DNA of 64,000 nucleotides from Nereocystis luetkeana (Eukaryota > Sar > Phaeophyceae > Laminariales > Laminariaceae): contig JARUPZ010000017.1 in NCBI GenBank assembly GCA_031213475.1, positions 496,001 through 560,000 of the forward strand. Direction: 5' to 3'. Below, in pieces: positions 11,985 to 22,876 of the stretch; position 1 is the stretch's first letter, and each line of letters opens with the position of its first letter. The position numbers and the translations under genes were made by a program. Below the pieces are notes generated by a model, which searched no databases, was not told the origin of the DNA, and saw only the letters and a list, made by a program, of their open reading frames with translations.

Positions 11985-12804
11985 TCACACGCAAACGGAA
12001 GACGTGCCGAAATACCTCTGTGCTGACGCACTCCCTTCACTTTGAAACGCGCTAACCGACCTCCAAATAAGGTTCCCTCACCTTCGTATCCTTTTGGCCA
12101 AAGCAGACGTAACAGACGCCTTCAGGAATGTCAGGGTATCACCGCACCAGGGGCAGAACTTTCGCTATGTGGTAGAGGACATGTTGGCAACAGATTTTAG
12201 ACTCGCCTTTGGATGGGCAGCCTCGCCCGGGTACTGGGGCCTCATGGCCTCGGCGGCCGAACACGACCACCTTCACACCACGGTAGATGGTGCGGTTATT
12301 CTAACCAGAAGGCAAGAAGACTATGATATCGCATGTCAAAATCGTGGACCCATGGGAGTCGGGCGATCCCGACCGGAGTCAGAGTAAACACACCACGAAG
12401 GGGGGGATCAAACGAACAATTTCCGACGGCAGTATACGTAGACGGCTTCATTATGGCCAGCGTGCAACTTAATCCCGCAGATCAGACCGCCCTCATAGCT
12501 TCCGCTTCCCTGGCTTCAGATAACGTGAGATTATTCGGACCAGGCGAAAAAGGTGAAACCCCTATACTCGCTCCAAAGAAGAGCACGGATTGGAACACAA
12601 TTGTAGATGCCCTGGGAGTTAATCCACACGATGCGGATTTCCGTGACTAAGGAACGGGTAGAAGCAATTAGGCTCCTTGTCGAGCAGGAGTGGTCGGGGG
12701 ACAAAACGCATGCAAGCGCGCAAGATATGCTAAGCATGGCAGGCAAACTCTGGAACCTCACCTACATAATCAGAGCCGGTAGATATTTTTTTTGTCAACC
12801 TTAA
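11985..12804 (+). pseudogene. DIRS reverse transcriptase, degraded
   Basis: Motif A is KADVTDAFRNVRVSP (about 12103-12147), motif B is FGWAASPGYW (about 12208-12238), and motif C reads VYVDGFIMA (about 12436-12462), where the family has YVDD, so the second catalytic aspartate is replaced by glycine. At least two frameshifts (near 12350-12390 and 12610-12650) split the frame. The thumb-like region APKKSTDWNT and RISVTKERVEAIRLL follows. Copy 3 (47852-48619, minus strand) supplies the missing N-terminal part but lacks motifs B and C. Confidence 0.85.
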
Positions 12805-12858
12805 CGTCTGACCAATCTTCACAAAGCCGCAAAAGCCAAAAAATCGACGAAGAGGGTA

Positions 12859-13533
12859 GTGAGACTGGGCTGGGATTTCCACAATGATATCTCCTTTTGG
12901 AAATGGGCAATCGAACAGAAGGTGGTTAGCGCCGGGGAGTCTCTCGGCGCACCAATTTACGCACACGTGGAACGATCGCCGTCGCGACGATACTACTCGG
13001 ACGCAAGCTTTACTGCAGTCGGGATCTTTTGCCCAGAACTAAAAGTACACTGGAGATACGACTTGAACCCCGTGCTGTCGCGACTCTTGAAGAACGAAAC
13101 GGTGACCAAAGGAGAGGACGCAGTCACAATTAACCTGCTTGAATTGGGTGGTATGGTCATGACGGCGTACGTGACTCAAGTCATTCTGCACGACAGGCCA
13201 ACCACGCAAGGAAACCCCGTACTATTGAGGGAGGACAGCGTTGCAGCCGTGTCATGGATTAAACGGTGTGGCGGGTCGCATGGCCGTCGAGCTTCACTGG
13301 CTATGAGACTTCTAGGTAGACTGGAAATTACGAGCGGATGTAGTCGTGACGAAAAACATACTCCCGGCGTGCAGAATGTAGTAGCGGATGGCATCTCGAG
13401 ATGGCCAAAAGCAGAAATCGCGCAAACGTTGCAGACACGCGTACAAGGGCAATTGAGAGAACATAATTTAGGTGACGGTGGCCGTGCATTCTTCGATTCT
13501 GAAGACAAAATTCCCCACAGGATACGTAGATGA
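12859..13533 (+). pseudogene. DIRS RNase H domain
   Basis: About 224 codons open without a stop. RNase H-like acidic residues are visible: YYSDASF near the middle, INLLELGG, REDSVAAVSW and NVVADGISRW, giving a D-E-D-D set. In DIRS elements this domain removes the RNA template after first-strand synthesis. It would belong to the same polyprotein as the RT, but a stop and frame change at 12804-12859 separate them. Best preserved of the three RNase H copies. Confidence 0.8.
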
Positions 13534-13615
13534 CACAATATGGGAAGCGATGACACGAAATGCAGAACCATAAACACCCCGCAAACCCCATCGAGCAAGG
13601 GTAAGCACGCAAACG

Positions 13616-14509
13616 GTGTACTGGAACAAGTGGCAAACCTGGTGCCGCCTCAGAGCGATTGAAGGGAAGAGTCCGTGGCTAGCAGAGGGTGATGGAGTTG
13701 ACGCAGCAGTGAAAGAGTTGACGAAATTTATGGCCCTGCGATGCTTTGCATTCAAAAACCAAAGCCAGACCATACGAGGTCATCTTTCCGCGATTAAGTA
13801 TTTCCACAGAATGTTCGGAGGTTGGGAGCTGCCTACTTCACACTGCATGGTTGTAGAAGTAGGAAAAGGGATCGATAGAGCTCACGGAAAATCGGAGATT
13901 CGCCCCCAGGTCAGGAAGCCTCGTTCGTGGGACCTGTTGACCACGGGGATGAAGAGCGCGTGTGAGTTGGGAACCGAACGATGGGTATTCTGGACCGGAC
14001 TGGCGTTGTCGTTTCATGTTCTTCGTAGAGTCTCTGAAATTTGTGCCTACGGCAACGGGCTGGTACACGCAGATTTTTGTCTGACGAGGAGAGACTTGGA
14101 GTTTTTTTCGGGAGAGGTCCAACTAGCGTGGGAAGAAAGACGTTCTGCAGACAGAGTAGAAGTGACGTTCCGCGCTTCCAAGTCAGACTCCAAGAGGTTG
14201 GGGTCAATCGTCACAAGGACGAGAGTAACGAACGGGAATCCAAGGTTTTGGGGCGTAAAGAGTCATGGGGCGTTGGAGATCCTTCTGGATTTACTAGACC
14301 TTCATACCGAACTGAGCAGGTCAGCACCATTGATGCAGACACGCACGGCCACCGGATGGAAGGTGATCACGCGCACCGTTGCAACAAAGGCTTCGAGGCG
14401 GATGTTAAGCAGTTTGGGTAGAGACCCGACTCAGTACGCTCTCCACTTAGGCAGGATCGGGGGTGCAACCCAGCTTGCGGCGCAAGGCGCATCAGACATT
14501 CAGATTTAA
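13616..14509 (+). pseudogene. DIRS tyrosine recombinase (YR), inactivated
   Basis: N-terminal SAM-like domain (WNKWQTWCRLRAIEGKSPW, GHLSAIKYFHRMFGGW), then the catalytic core. Arginine I lies in RRVSEI and the H-x-x-R box in HLGRIGGATQLAAQG. A TAA interrupts the frame after DIQI (14506-14508) where copy 3 has CAA. Beyond it the same frame continues but the catalytic tyrosine position reads VVV (VYI in copy 3) and the box tryptophan is R. The enzyme would circularise and integrate the element. Copy 2 carries the same CAA-to-TAA change. Confidence 0.85.
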
Positions 14510-14840
14510 AGGGCGGGGAGACGGAACTCACTAGCGTTCATGGTGGTTGTAAGAGCTGGAGGGGAGGGAGCAGATTGTTTGTCCGAAGCACTAACAAGGT
14601 AATTAATAGTGGCAGGAAGATGGGTGATTTAATTCGAGGGATAATCGGGCTTGCCCAATGGGAAAGAGTTCGACCAGTTGTCCGTTTTCCCTTGGGGTAC
14701 TGGTCGAAACGTAAACGTAGAAAGCGGGTTAGCCTGAAGTGTGTTCTGGGAGCACGGTGTCCCATTGTACCATGTGTTTGTCCTCTTGGGCATTGCTCTA
14801 CTGCGTAAATTAGTGCCACAATTCTTGAGCCAATCAGCAC

Positions 14841-14967
14841 AAAAAAAACGCTCCTATGCCTGTATGTATATCACTGCCCGTATTTGGCGACTATTATCTC
14901 GCCTCCTGCCTGTTTCTTCTCTCGCTGGCTCTCCCCCTCTGCTTGGGGCACGAACTCTTACCAGGTA
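14841..14967. repeat. DIRS terminal block
   Basis: A8 then CGCTCCTATGCCTGTATG, TATCACTGCCCGTATTT and, near the end, GCACGAACTCTTACCAGGTA. The same block occurs at 22102-22128 (truncated), inverted at 24262-24390, and at 56091-56134 upstream of the copy 3 gag. Its placement in both orientations around the elements fits the inverted/split terminal repeats of DIRS elements; I could not reconstruct the full terminal design. Confidence 0.6.
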
Positions 14968-15075
14968 CCCTTATCAATAATCCACTTTCCATATTACACA
15001 TTGTAATGGGTTCCAATTCTTATCAACGCCTTTTCAACAAACTCCGTATTTGCTTCAAATATTCAAAGTTTTCTT

Positions 15076-16424
15076 TAGTGAGAAGTGACGTGAAGATGTC
15101 GACACACTGAGTGCTTCAATCAGCATTCAGTTCCACTCGGTTTGGAGTGCAGAAATAGACATGTCGACAAATGATAGATAGTGCTTTAGTTGAAGCATTT
15201 GGTCCTACAGTATACCCTGTTTGAAATGCAGCAGCTTTACCACCCGTACAGGTATCACACAGACCCAGCATAGTTTTGTTACGAAAAATCCTGTATTGAT
15301 TGATTGCTTGAAATACAGGATACAAGTTCGATGGAATCCACACAAAATACTAATGCAGAAGAAAGCTTGATATGAATACATGTGAAGCAGCAGTGTAAAA
15401 GGATCAGACAAGCGGTCTGTTAGTGTATGTGTCACCCCCAAGCACTGAAGATGGGTGGTAATTACGCGATCAGTTTTTTTTATTTTTTCCGTGAAAGAGT
15501 GTTCGCTTCCATCTGGTGATCGTTAGCCATGATCGGCGTTTTAGCCTCTTTTCAATCGAGGACATCAAATACTGCCTATCGTTGGCTATGATCAGTATTT
15601 TAGTTAACTTGTAATTCCCGATCAGGGGGAGTGTTTTTGTGCAAATATAAGCTAGGCATACATTTTTAAACAAGTTGGCATTAGAGGCAATCCTATGATG
15701 AAGTTATCAATTGGGCATCACGCTGTCTATAGGTAATTAATATATCTGATTTTTCAGTGTCTGTCCTTTAAAAGCCAACCAACAACGCTCTTCAGCTAAA
15801 ACGACAACAAAGGTAAACCGTCGATCAACATCGACAACCAAAATCGAAGAAGGCGAAAGCCGTTCAAGGGGAGTGTATGAGATTTTCTCGTCCCGTGCAA
15901 CCCATGACGGATATTGCAGACTAATCTACTCTCTGCGTCAATAAAGCTAAAGAAAACGAAAAATTATGATTTTCCACAGAGCTCTTCAGCAAACTTTCGA
16001 TCAAAACGCAGCAAGCAGCAGTACTTTCGTCGGCAAGGAAACACCAACAGCTAAAGCCCCAGAAAAATAAGCGGGTGTAGACTGGCAGGTTACAACAGAA
16101 CAGTCGTCTCATCCAATCTGATGAATACTCGAGCATCGAGCGAAGCAAAACCCTCAGCCCTAAACGTTTGTGGCGAACGTCAGACAGAGCGCCAACACAC
16201 CAAAAGAGAAAAATACACTACGAAACACACGAAGTATGCTAGTTCTTCTATTGTGCATGGTTTGCCCCCAAAATGGGACTGCAGTAGTCCTAAAAAATGG
16301 TTACATTTTCCACCCAAAAACGAATACAGGCAGAAAAGAAGATCATCAAAGAAATAACACACCACCAGTTATAGTGTATTTTTGCGGCTGCACTGCAGGC
16401 ATTAGTAATGCACACCCGGTAGTG
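15076..16424. other. No gene recognised; contains an orphan foldback end
   Basis: Around 15655-15745 the sequence AACAAGTTGGCATTAGAGGCAA ... TTGGGCATCACGCTGTCTATAGGTAATTAA matches the outer end of foldback D (21145-21235), so this is a stray end of that family. The rest shows nothing recognisable. Confidence 0.55.
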
Positions 16425-16974
16425 TTCGTTTTTATAATTGACAATAGTACTGGGGCGGGGGGGGGGAGAAGGGCCTAGTCTATGCGCGACCGCGGATCTA
16501 TAGGTTATATACTGCATCGCAGAAGGGACCAAAACGTAAGGGCGAGCATCAATAACAATGGGATGAAGAAAATATTAAAAAAACAATGCAGAAAGATGGG
16601 GATAATTGACTGAAGATTATTAAGATCACGCTGCAGTAGATATTACTATAAATACATACCTACATACATTACAGCAGCGATAGTAACGTACACTATAATG
16701 GGCAGTGTTCCTTTTTATGCTTGACAATAGTAGTGGAGGGGGGGAGAAGAACCTGCCCTATGACCGACCGCGAAAATATTGAAAAAGCAATGCAGAAAGC
16801 AGGGGAACATAATCGCTGCAGTAGAAATTACTATAAATACATGCATACATGCTTGATAGTACAGTAGCGGTAGTAATGCACACTATTAATAGGCAGTGTT
16901 CCTTTTTAAACTTGAAAATAATAATGGGGGGGGGAGAAGAGCCTGGTCTATGACCGACCGCGGATTTACTGTAG
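16425..16974 (+). repeat. Tandem repeat, ~200-260 bp units (three copies)
   Basis: Units begin near 16425, 16695 and 16895 with AGTGTTC(G/C)(T/C)TTTTTA, then a G-run, GAGAAG.GCCT and ATG(A/C)(C/G)CGACCGCG. The last unit abuts the left end of foldback D. Related sequence is also found at 19800-19990, in the centre of foldback D. Confidence 0.7.
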
Positions 16975-17641
16975 GTTATCTATTAATTATATATAGCTAG
17001 CGTGATGCCCAATTCATAACTTTATCCTAGGATTACGTACCGGGTATCTAATACCTCTCTAAAACCAACTAGTTAAAAAAATACCAGGGGTATACCTCAC
17101 GTAGTCACAACTTTTTTGAGCTTCCTTCATGCACCAACGTAAAACAAAATGGAAAACAAATGAATCTCTCACATACTCCGAAATCAAATCACCTTTAGCA
17201 AGCTGCCTTTTTGCAATGTTCCAAGATCTTGTCCTTTGCGACGTCCTCTTCGAAACACGCACGTGTTCCTGCCCTCCTGCGCTTTGAACATCCGGTCCTT
17301 GTCATCTACCGCTGCTTCACCCGAAGCCCATCGAAATAGAAAAATTTCGAGCTCCTGAGGGGTTCACGCAATTCTCTTTGTCGTATTTTGTACACTACAT
17401 ACACCGCGCTGTGGACTACTACTGCAGACAACAAAGCAGTACCTTCCTCTATAAGCTCTGCAACCACACCCAATTTCCAAATCATCCTCCCCATCTCCTT
17501 CTACCGCAGCACACTGCTGTACTCAAACAATCATGCAGCTTGACACGAGAAGGTACCAGGTATCTGTTTGTCCCGCCGCGTTGTTGGTCGAGATTGTACT
17601 TTGCCGTTACAGGTTACGGTTCAAAAACCCGCCGCAATTTT

Positions 17642-17650
17642 TACCTGGTA
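17642..17650. repeat. TA-CCTGG-TA micro-insertion with empty-site evidence
   Basis: This arm reads GCAATTTTTACCTGGTATTATTTAA. The partner arm (near 20605, reverse complement) and D1 (near 10187, reverse complement) read GCAATTTTTATTATTTAA. The gain is exactly 7 bp, with TA duplicated around CCTGG. Confidence 0.8.
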
Positions 17651-18234
17651 TTATTTAATCGAACCGACTTTCTCCGGTATAGAGAGGATGAGGAGCGACG
17701 CTCCCTACACCGCGTTGTTCGTGGCCCGTGGCGATGATGATGATGAGTTTCGGCGCGAAGACGTTGCCCCGAGCAAAGACAACTCAACTGCATACAGCAG
17801 CCGCGGAAGGAAGAAGCCTGCCTGCAGCAACTGTGGTGATACAAGACAACAGCTTACACGGTGCGAAAGACGTCGGCTCTCCTAGCAGGAGCGGATGTAT
17901 GACCCGTATGCACGGGTCGTTTATCATCCTCCGTCGGTTCACGTTTGCTCGTGCCGGCTTCGTTTGATCCCCGTCGATTTTTACCTCTTGCCTTGACGCT
18001 GCTGCTGCTGCTCCTCCTCCTTCAGTTGTTTCGCCATGGTATGATGCTGTTGTTGGCACCCTGCTCGAGCTCCACTCCTACTTTAATATCAGTAAGAATC
18101 ACGATGATCCAAACCAGCGTTTCACGACTCCAAAGCTCGCCCTATATCACCTGTGCAGCAGCCTGTTTGATGGTTTTTGGGGGTTGTACCGACATTGCTC
18201 GCGTCTCGAAAGCGTTCGATTTCTCGGTATTCTA

Positions 18235-18930
18235 CTCGATACTCCGAGTATACTCGCTCGGAGTATACTCGGAGTATCGAGTAAATGTCGTTCTCCGAGT
18301 ACTCCGAGTATTGTAGTACTGGTGGCCTAAATACTCGGAGTACTTGCAGTATGGGCAGTACTGAAGGGCCTAAACCTGCGAGTAATGGTGGTATGATCAT
18401 TCATTATACTCGAGTACAAGCAGTACCCGGAGTACAAACATCTAAATTACTTGGAGTACCATGAGTATCGCGAGTATTAAACCCGGGAATACTTCATCAT
18501 CCGAGTAAAATACTCCGAGTAATACTCCAACCTGGAGTACCTTGGAGTATGAAAACCCTGAAACACTCCGAGTATTACTCGTACTTTGTAATATGGAACC
18601 CTGAAATACTCCGAGTATTGAAGCGTTTGCAGTATGAACTGCCCAGGTACTCGAAGAACTTAAAGTAGGAGCAGTACAAGATCCCCAAATACTTCCAGAA
18701 CAACGAGAATTCCAGAGTATTACACCCCAAAATACTCGGAGTACAGCAGTATTTCAGAGTATCGAACCCCAAAATACCTCGAGTACAAGCGGTATTGAGA
18801 GTGATCATACCCGAAAGACTCCGAGTACGAGCAGTATCCCGGAGTATCGAGCCCTGAAATACTCCGAGTACACGAAGTACCTGAAGTAAGTTATCTCATA
18901 TACTCGTTACTTTACTCCAAGGTACTCGGA
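18235..18930. repeat. Array of TACTCSGAGTA palindromes (D2)
   Basis: Inverted counterpart of the arrays at 9150-9830 and 30940-31640, with the same order of flanking words. It forms part of the centre of foldback D. Confidence 0.8.
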
Positions 18931-19130
18931 GCATCTATCTGCACCTTGCCATATTGATATCTTACGAGCATCGTGCCTTTGCTCAGGACGACCCAATCCG
19001 GCACACTCTTCTGTCGATGACCACCATCATTATAGCCGTTCTTCGTGCATTTACATTTTGCGTTACCACTGCTGCTGCCGTCTCCATCATCCTCGCATTT
19101 GTGATGAAGTAAGTTCGACATCGTTTTCAT
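18912..19130 (-). CDS. Small cysteine-rich frame conserved in family D (72 codons)
   Basis: Starts MKTMSNLLHHK, has an acidic/serine stretch, then KCKCTKNGYNDGGHRQK and VPDWVVLSKG, ending IDAPSTLE. The homologous frame in D3 (30739-30978, 79 codons) has an in-frame difference (RTRRI added after the CKC) and an otherwise similar protein, suggesting past coding constraint; D1 is frameshifted. The CxC...C...C...H pattern could bind zinc like CXC modules in some transposon proteins, but this is a guess and no known family was recognised. The downstream end runs into the palindromic array. Confidence 0.4.
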   Translation of the reverse strand: MKTMSNLLHHKCEDDGDGSSSGNAKCKCTKNGYNDGGHRQKSVPDWVVLSKGTMLVRYQYGKVQIDAPSTLE

Positions 19131-20688
19131 TTCATTATCCTAACAGCACGGTCGTCTGACCTCTGTTCTGACACCTCGATTTAACACACCTCATTCTCTC
19201 GATTAAAGTTACAATCTTGACGACGTTCATTCGGATATTTCGGCGTCCGACCCTGCGGGCACTCCTTGCACCGGTGGCAGTTGGATACTTAGTACTACTC
19301 ACGCTCGCACTTACTTGCAACATTCAGGCAGTATTTCGAGCTTTGAAGTTGAGTACTGCTCACACTCCCGGTCACTCGCAATGTTGAGGCCGTAAGCACC
19401 CTAATAATCTCAGTATTCAGAGTACGAAACTAGCTCGATACGCAAACAATCGATACTCCGAGTGTGGTCCCTCTGCTGTGCGTTTATCGTATTACCCGCA
19501 GATCGTATTGCATCGTGCTGCTGCAACCAACGCCTAATAAAGTTGCAGTGTGAGATTCCAGAGAGGGAGCAAGCACATCAAATTGCACAATTCGTCATTT
19601 TAACGCTTATTAAGTTCCTACATAAAGTGATTTAGAAAGTGGTTTCCATCAATTTCAAGCACGGGGCCGCAATAAATGTCCTACCATGTACGTATTGGCT
19701 CACCTATCATAGCTCCTATATTATCTACAGGAATCTGGCCCGACCGACGTGGGGGCGGGAGGGCCTTTTATTCCCTAGTACGTATATACGACGCGTCGCA
19801 GAATGGAGCAAAGAAATAAGGCGAACATGAATAATGGGATGAAGAAAATGTTGAAAAACAATGCTGAAAGCAGAGGATACTCGTAGCAATGTGAATATAC
19901 AAAATCACGCTGCAGTAGGAATTACTATAAATACATACAGGCTTGATAATACGGCAGACTGGGGAGGGAGGAGAAGAGCTCCCTCTACGCGACCACCCCA
20001 GATTGAGTATACTCGGAGTATCGAGTAGAATACCGAGAAATCGAACGCTTTTGAGACGCGAGCAATGTCGGTACAACCCCCAAAAACCACCAAACAGGCT
20101 GCTGCACAGGTGATATAGGGCGAGCTTTGACGTCGTGAAACGCTGGTTTGGATCATCATGATTCTTACTGATATTAAAGTAGGAGTGGAGCTCGAGCAGG
20201 GTGCCCACAACAGCATCATACCATGGCGAAACAACTGGAGGAGGAGGAGCAGCAGCAGCAGCGTCAAGGCAAGAGGTAAAAATCGACGGGGATCAAACGA
20301 AGCCGGCACGAGCAAACGTGAACCGACGGAGGATGATAAACGACCCGTGCATACGCGTCATACACCCGCTCCTGCTAGGAGAGCCGACGTCTTTCGCACC
20401 GTGTAGGCGGTTTGTGTTGTTTTACCACAGTTGCTGCAGGCAGGCTTCTTCTTTTTCCGCTGCTGTATGCAGTTGAGTTGTCTTTGCTCGGGGCAACGTC
20501 TTCGCGCCGAAACTCATCATCATCGCCACGGGCCACGAACAACGCGGTGTAGGGAGCGTCGCTCCTCATCCTCTTTATACGGGAGGTGAAGTCGATTGGT
20601 TAAATAATAAAAATTGCGGCGGGTTTTTGAACCGTAACCTGCAATGGCAAAGTTCGATCTCGACCAACAACGCGGCGGGACAAACAGA

Positions 20689-20697
20689 TACCTGGTA
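20689..20697. repeat. TA-CCTGG-TA micro-insertion (both arms of foldback D)
   Basis: This arm reads CAAACAGATACCTGGTACCTTC, and the other arm (17554-17562) carries the same insertion. D3 (near 32298) reads CAAACAGGTACCTTC, 7 bp shorter. Presence in both arms suggests the insertion predates arm formation or was copied between the arms by gene conversion. Confidence 0.75.
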
Positions 20698-21248
20698 CCT
20701 TCTCGTGTCAAGCTGCATGCTTGTTTGAGTACAGCAGTGTGCTGCGGTAGAAGGAGATGGGGAGGATGATTTGGAAATTGGGTGTTGTTGCAGAGCTTAT
20801 AGAGGAAGGAACTGCTTCGTTTTCTGCAGTAAAGTAGTAGTCCACAGCGCGGCGTATGTAGTGTACAAAATACGGCAGAGAGGATGGCGTGAACCCCTCG
20901 AGAGCTTGAAATACTTCTATTTCGATGGGCTTCGGGTGAAGCAGCGGTAGATGACGAGGACCGGATGTTCAAAGCGCAGGAGGGCAGGAACTCGTACGTG
21001 TTTCGAAGAGGACGTCGGAAAGGGCAAGATCTTGGAATGTTGCAAAAAGGCAGCTTGCTAAAGGTGATTTCGGAGTATGTGAGAGACGCATTTTGTTTTA
21101 CGTTGGTGCATGAAGGGAGCTCAAACAGTTGTGAGTACGTGACGTACATATATTTCAAACAAGTTGGTGTTAGAGAGGCAATAACATGATAAAGTTATAA
21201 ATTGGGCATCAAGCTGTCTATAAGTACATATTTAATAGATAAATGTAG

Positions 21249-21630
21249 TCGTTAGGATCCAGGCTGGGCTCCATATTCGTGTTGACCAGCTTCTCGCGGC
21301 GTACTCCTCCAGCTTATTAGGTGTAACAATGAAAGGTGTATTAACACCCACAAACTCGAGTCTGTGTCGGACTGAAACATTACGAGCCCGAGTTAGAGTC
21401 GGGCTGCTGTATATTCACGGAACCGAGATGCTTCGGGCCTCTGAAAAGATCGCGCTGAACTGCTTGTGCTGGAGTGCCGAAGGATAGGTACAAAGTTATG
21501 ACTTACAAGCAAAACGCAACGTAAAGACAGACTAGACTTTTCGAGCTTGCACCAATCGCACCAGATCTATGACTTACCGTATGACTTGCAAAATGTCCGT
21601 GATTAGACAACAGAGTTATTATAACTGCTG
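21249..21630. other. No gene recognised
   Basis: Spacer between foldback D and the inverted sequences flanking DIRS copy 2. Nothing recognised. Confidence 0.5.
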
Positions 21631-21639
21631 ATGCGCACG

Positions 21640-22050
21640 CACATTCATCGTATTGAGCGTGCTACGAGTACAACAAGCGGGCTGTGGCACATCGCTGCGA
21701 CCATGCCACCGAGCAGCAGCAGCAGGCAAAACCATGCGCGTGGGGTGGCACACCCACAATACTCTATGGCTTGATGCATGTATCGGAACCTGCGATGCTT
21801 CACGGGGGATGGTTAGGTAGAGCTTGGGGTGCGGGCGCATGTATGTTTTGTTTTGATTGGCTCATTGTGGTATTAATTAAGGCAGTTAAGCAATGCCGAA
21901 GAGGACAAACACATGGTACAATACAATACCGTGCTCTCAGAACACACTTCGGGCTAACCCGCTTTCTACATTTACGTTTCGACCAGTACCCCAAGGGAAA
22001 AAGGACAACTGGTCGAACTCTTTCCCCCTCCAACCCGTACAATACCTGAG
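21640..22050 (-). repeat. Inverted DIRS 3' segment flanking copy 2
   Basis: Positions 21850-22020 are the reverse complement of the DIRS 3' segment at 23985-24150 (GGGCTAACCCGCTTTCTAC, CGACCAGTACCCCAAGGGA). Positions 21640-21850 are the reverse complement of the tandem repeats at 24640-25020 (CGCCCGCACCCCAAGCTCT). DIRS copy 2 therefore sits between inverted flanks. Confidence 0.65.
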
Positions 22051-22051
22051 A

Positions 22052-22073
22052 TGCCCCCCCCCCCCCCCCCCCC
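22052..22073 (+). repeat. Poly(C) tract, ~22 bp
   Basis: An uninterrupted C run at the junction between the inverted DIRS 3' segment and the truncated terminal block. A likely breakpoint and prone to sequencing error. Confidence 0.85.
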
Positions 22074-22123
22074 CTCTCTTGACCGATAAGGTGGGATGGT
22101 GGGAAAAAAAACGCTCCTATGCC

Positions 22124-22786
22124 TGTATCTCCTTCTGGAAATGGGCAATCGAACAGAAGGTGGTTAGCGCCGGGGGGTCTCTCGGCGCACCATTTTACGC
22201 ACCCGTGGAACGATCACCTTCGCGACGATACTACTCGGACGCAAGCTTTACTGTAGTCAGGGTCTTTTGCCCAGAACTAAAAGTATACTGGAGATACGAC
22301 TTGAACGCCGTACTGTCGCATCTCTTGAAGGACGAAACGGTGACCAAAAGAGAGGACGTAATCACAATTAACCTGCTTGAATTGGGTGGTATGGTCATGA
22401 CGGCGAACGTGACTCAAGTCATTCTGCACGACAGGCCAGTTAGTCAAGGAGACCCCGTACTAATCCGGGGGTACAACGTTGCAGCCGTGTCATGGATTAA
22501 TCGGTGTGGCGGGTCGCATAACCATGGAGCTTCACAGGCTATGATAATTCTAGGCAGACTGGAAATTACGAGCGGATGGAGTCATGACAAAAAACATACT
22601 CCCGGCGTGCAGAACGTAGTAGCGGATGGCATCTCGAGATGGCCGAAAGCAGAAATCGCGCAAACGTTGCAGACACGCGGACAAGGGCAATTGAGAGAGC
22701 AGAATATAGGTGACGGTGGCCGTGCATTCTTCGAGACTATTCTGCAGTTAAAATTTCCCACAGGGTACATAGATGACACAATATAG
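22124..22786 (+). pseudogene. DIRS RNase H domain, copy 2
   Basis: Open frame of about 220 codons: WAIEQKVVSAG, YYSDASFTVV, INLLELGG and NVVADGISRW. The motif REDSVAAVSW of copy 1 reads RGYNVAAVSW here, so one acidic catalytic residue is lost. A frame extending upstream through the poly(C) and terminal block is an artefact of the deletion junction. Confidence 0.8.
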
Positions 22787-22876
22787 GAAGCGATGACACG
22801 AAATGAAGAACCATGAACACCCCGCAAACCCCATCGAGCTGGAACACACACTGGAGAGGGCGGGAAGGACAAGGAG

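Larger units (their letters stand above)
11985..15075 (+). mobile_element. DIRS-type retrotransposon, copy 1 (5'-truncated)
   Basis: Reads in order reverse transcriptase, RNase H and tyrosine recombinase, the hallmark of DIRS elements, which integrate with a recombinase instead of a DDE integrase. The 5' gag and the start of RT are missing: similarity to copy 3 begins near 11985. After the recombinase come a conserved 3' segment (14540-14815) and a terminal block (14841-14967). Several lesions make it inactive. An ~80-bp deletion before 13616, relative to copy 2, removes the recombinase start. Confidence 0.85.
16975..21243. mobile_element. Large foldback element of family D, ~1.25 kb arms
   Basis: The left arm (about 16975-18240) and right arm (about 19995-21243) are reverse complements through their length. 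Landmarks: TTATCTATTAA at both tips, TGATGCCCA ~25 bases in, and ATTTTTACCTCTTGCC near 17978 versus its complement near 20268. The centre (18240-19995) holds the palindromic array, the small cysteine-rich frame and the family D GC-rich end. TGTAG flanks both tips (16970-16974 and 21244-21248) and may be a target duplication, although the left flank is itself repetitive. No transposase is seen, so the element is non-autonomous. Confidence 0.75.
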
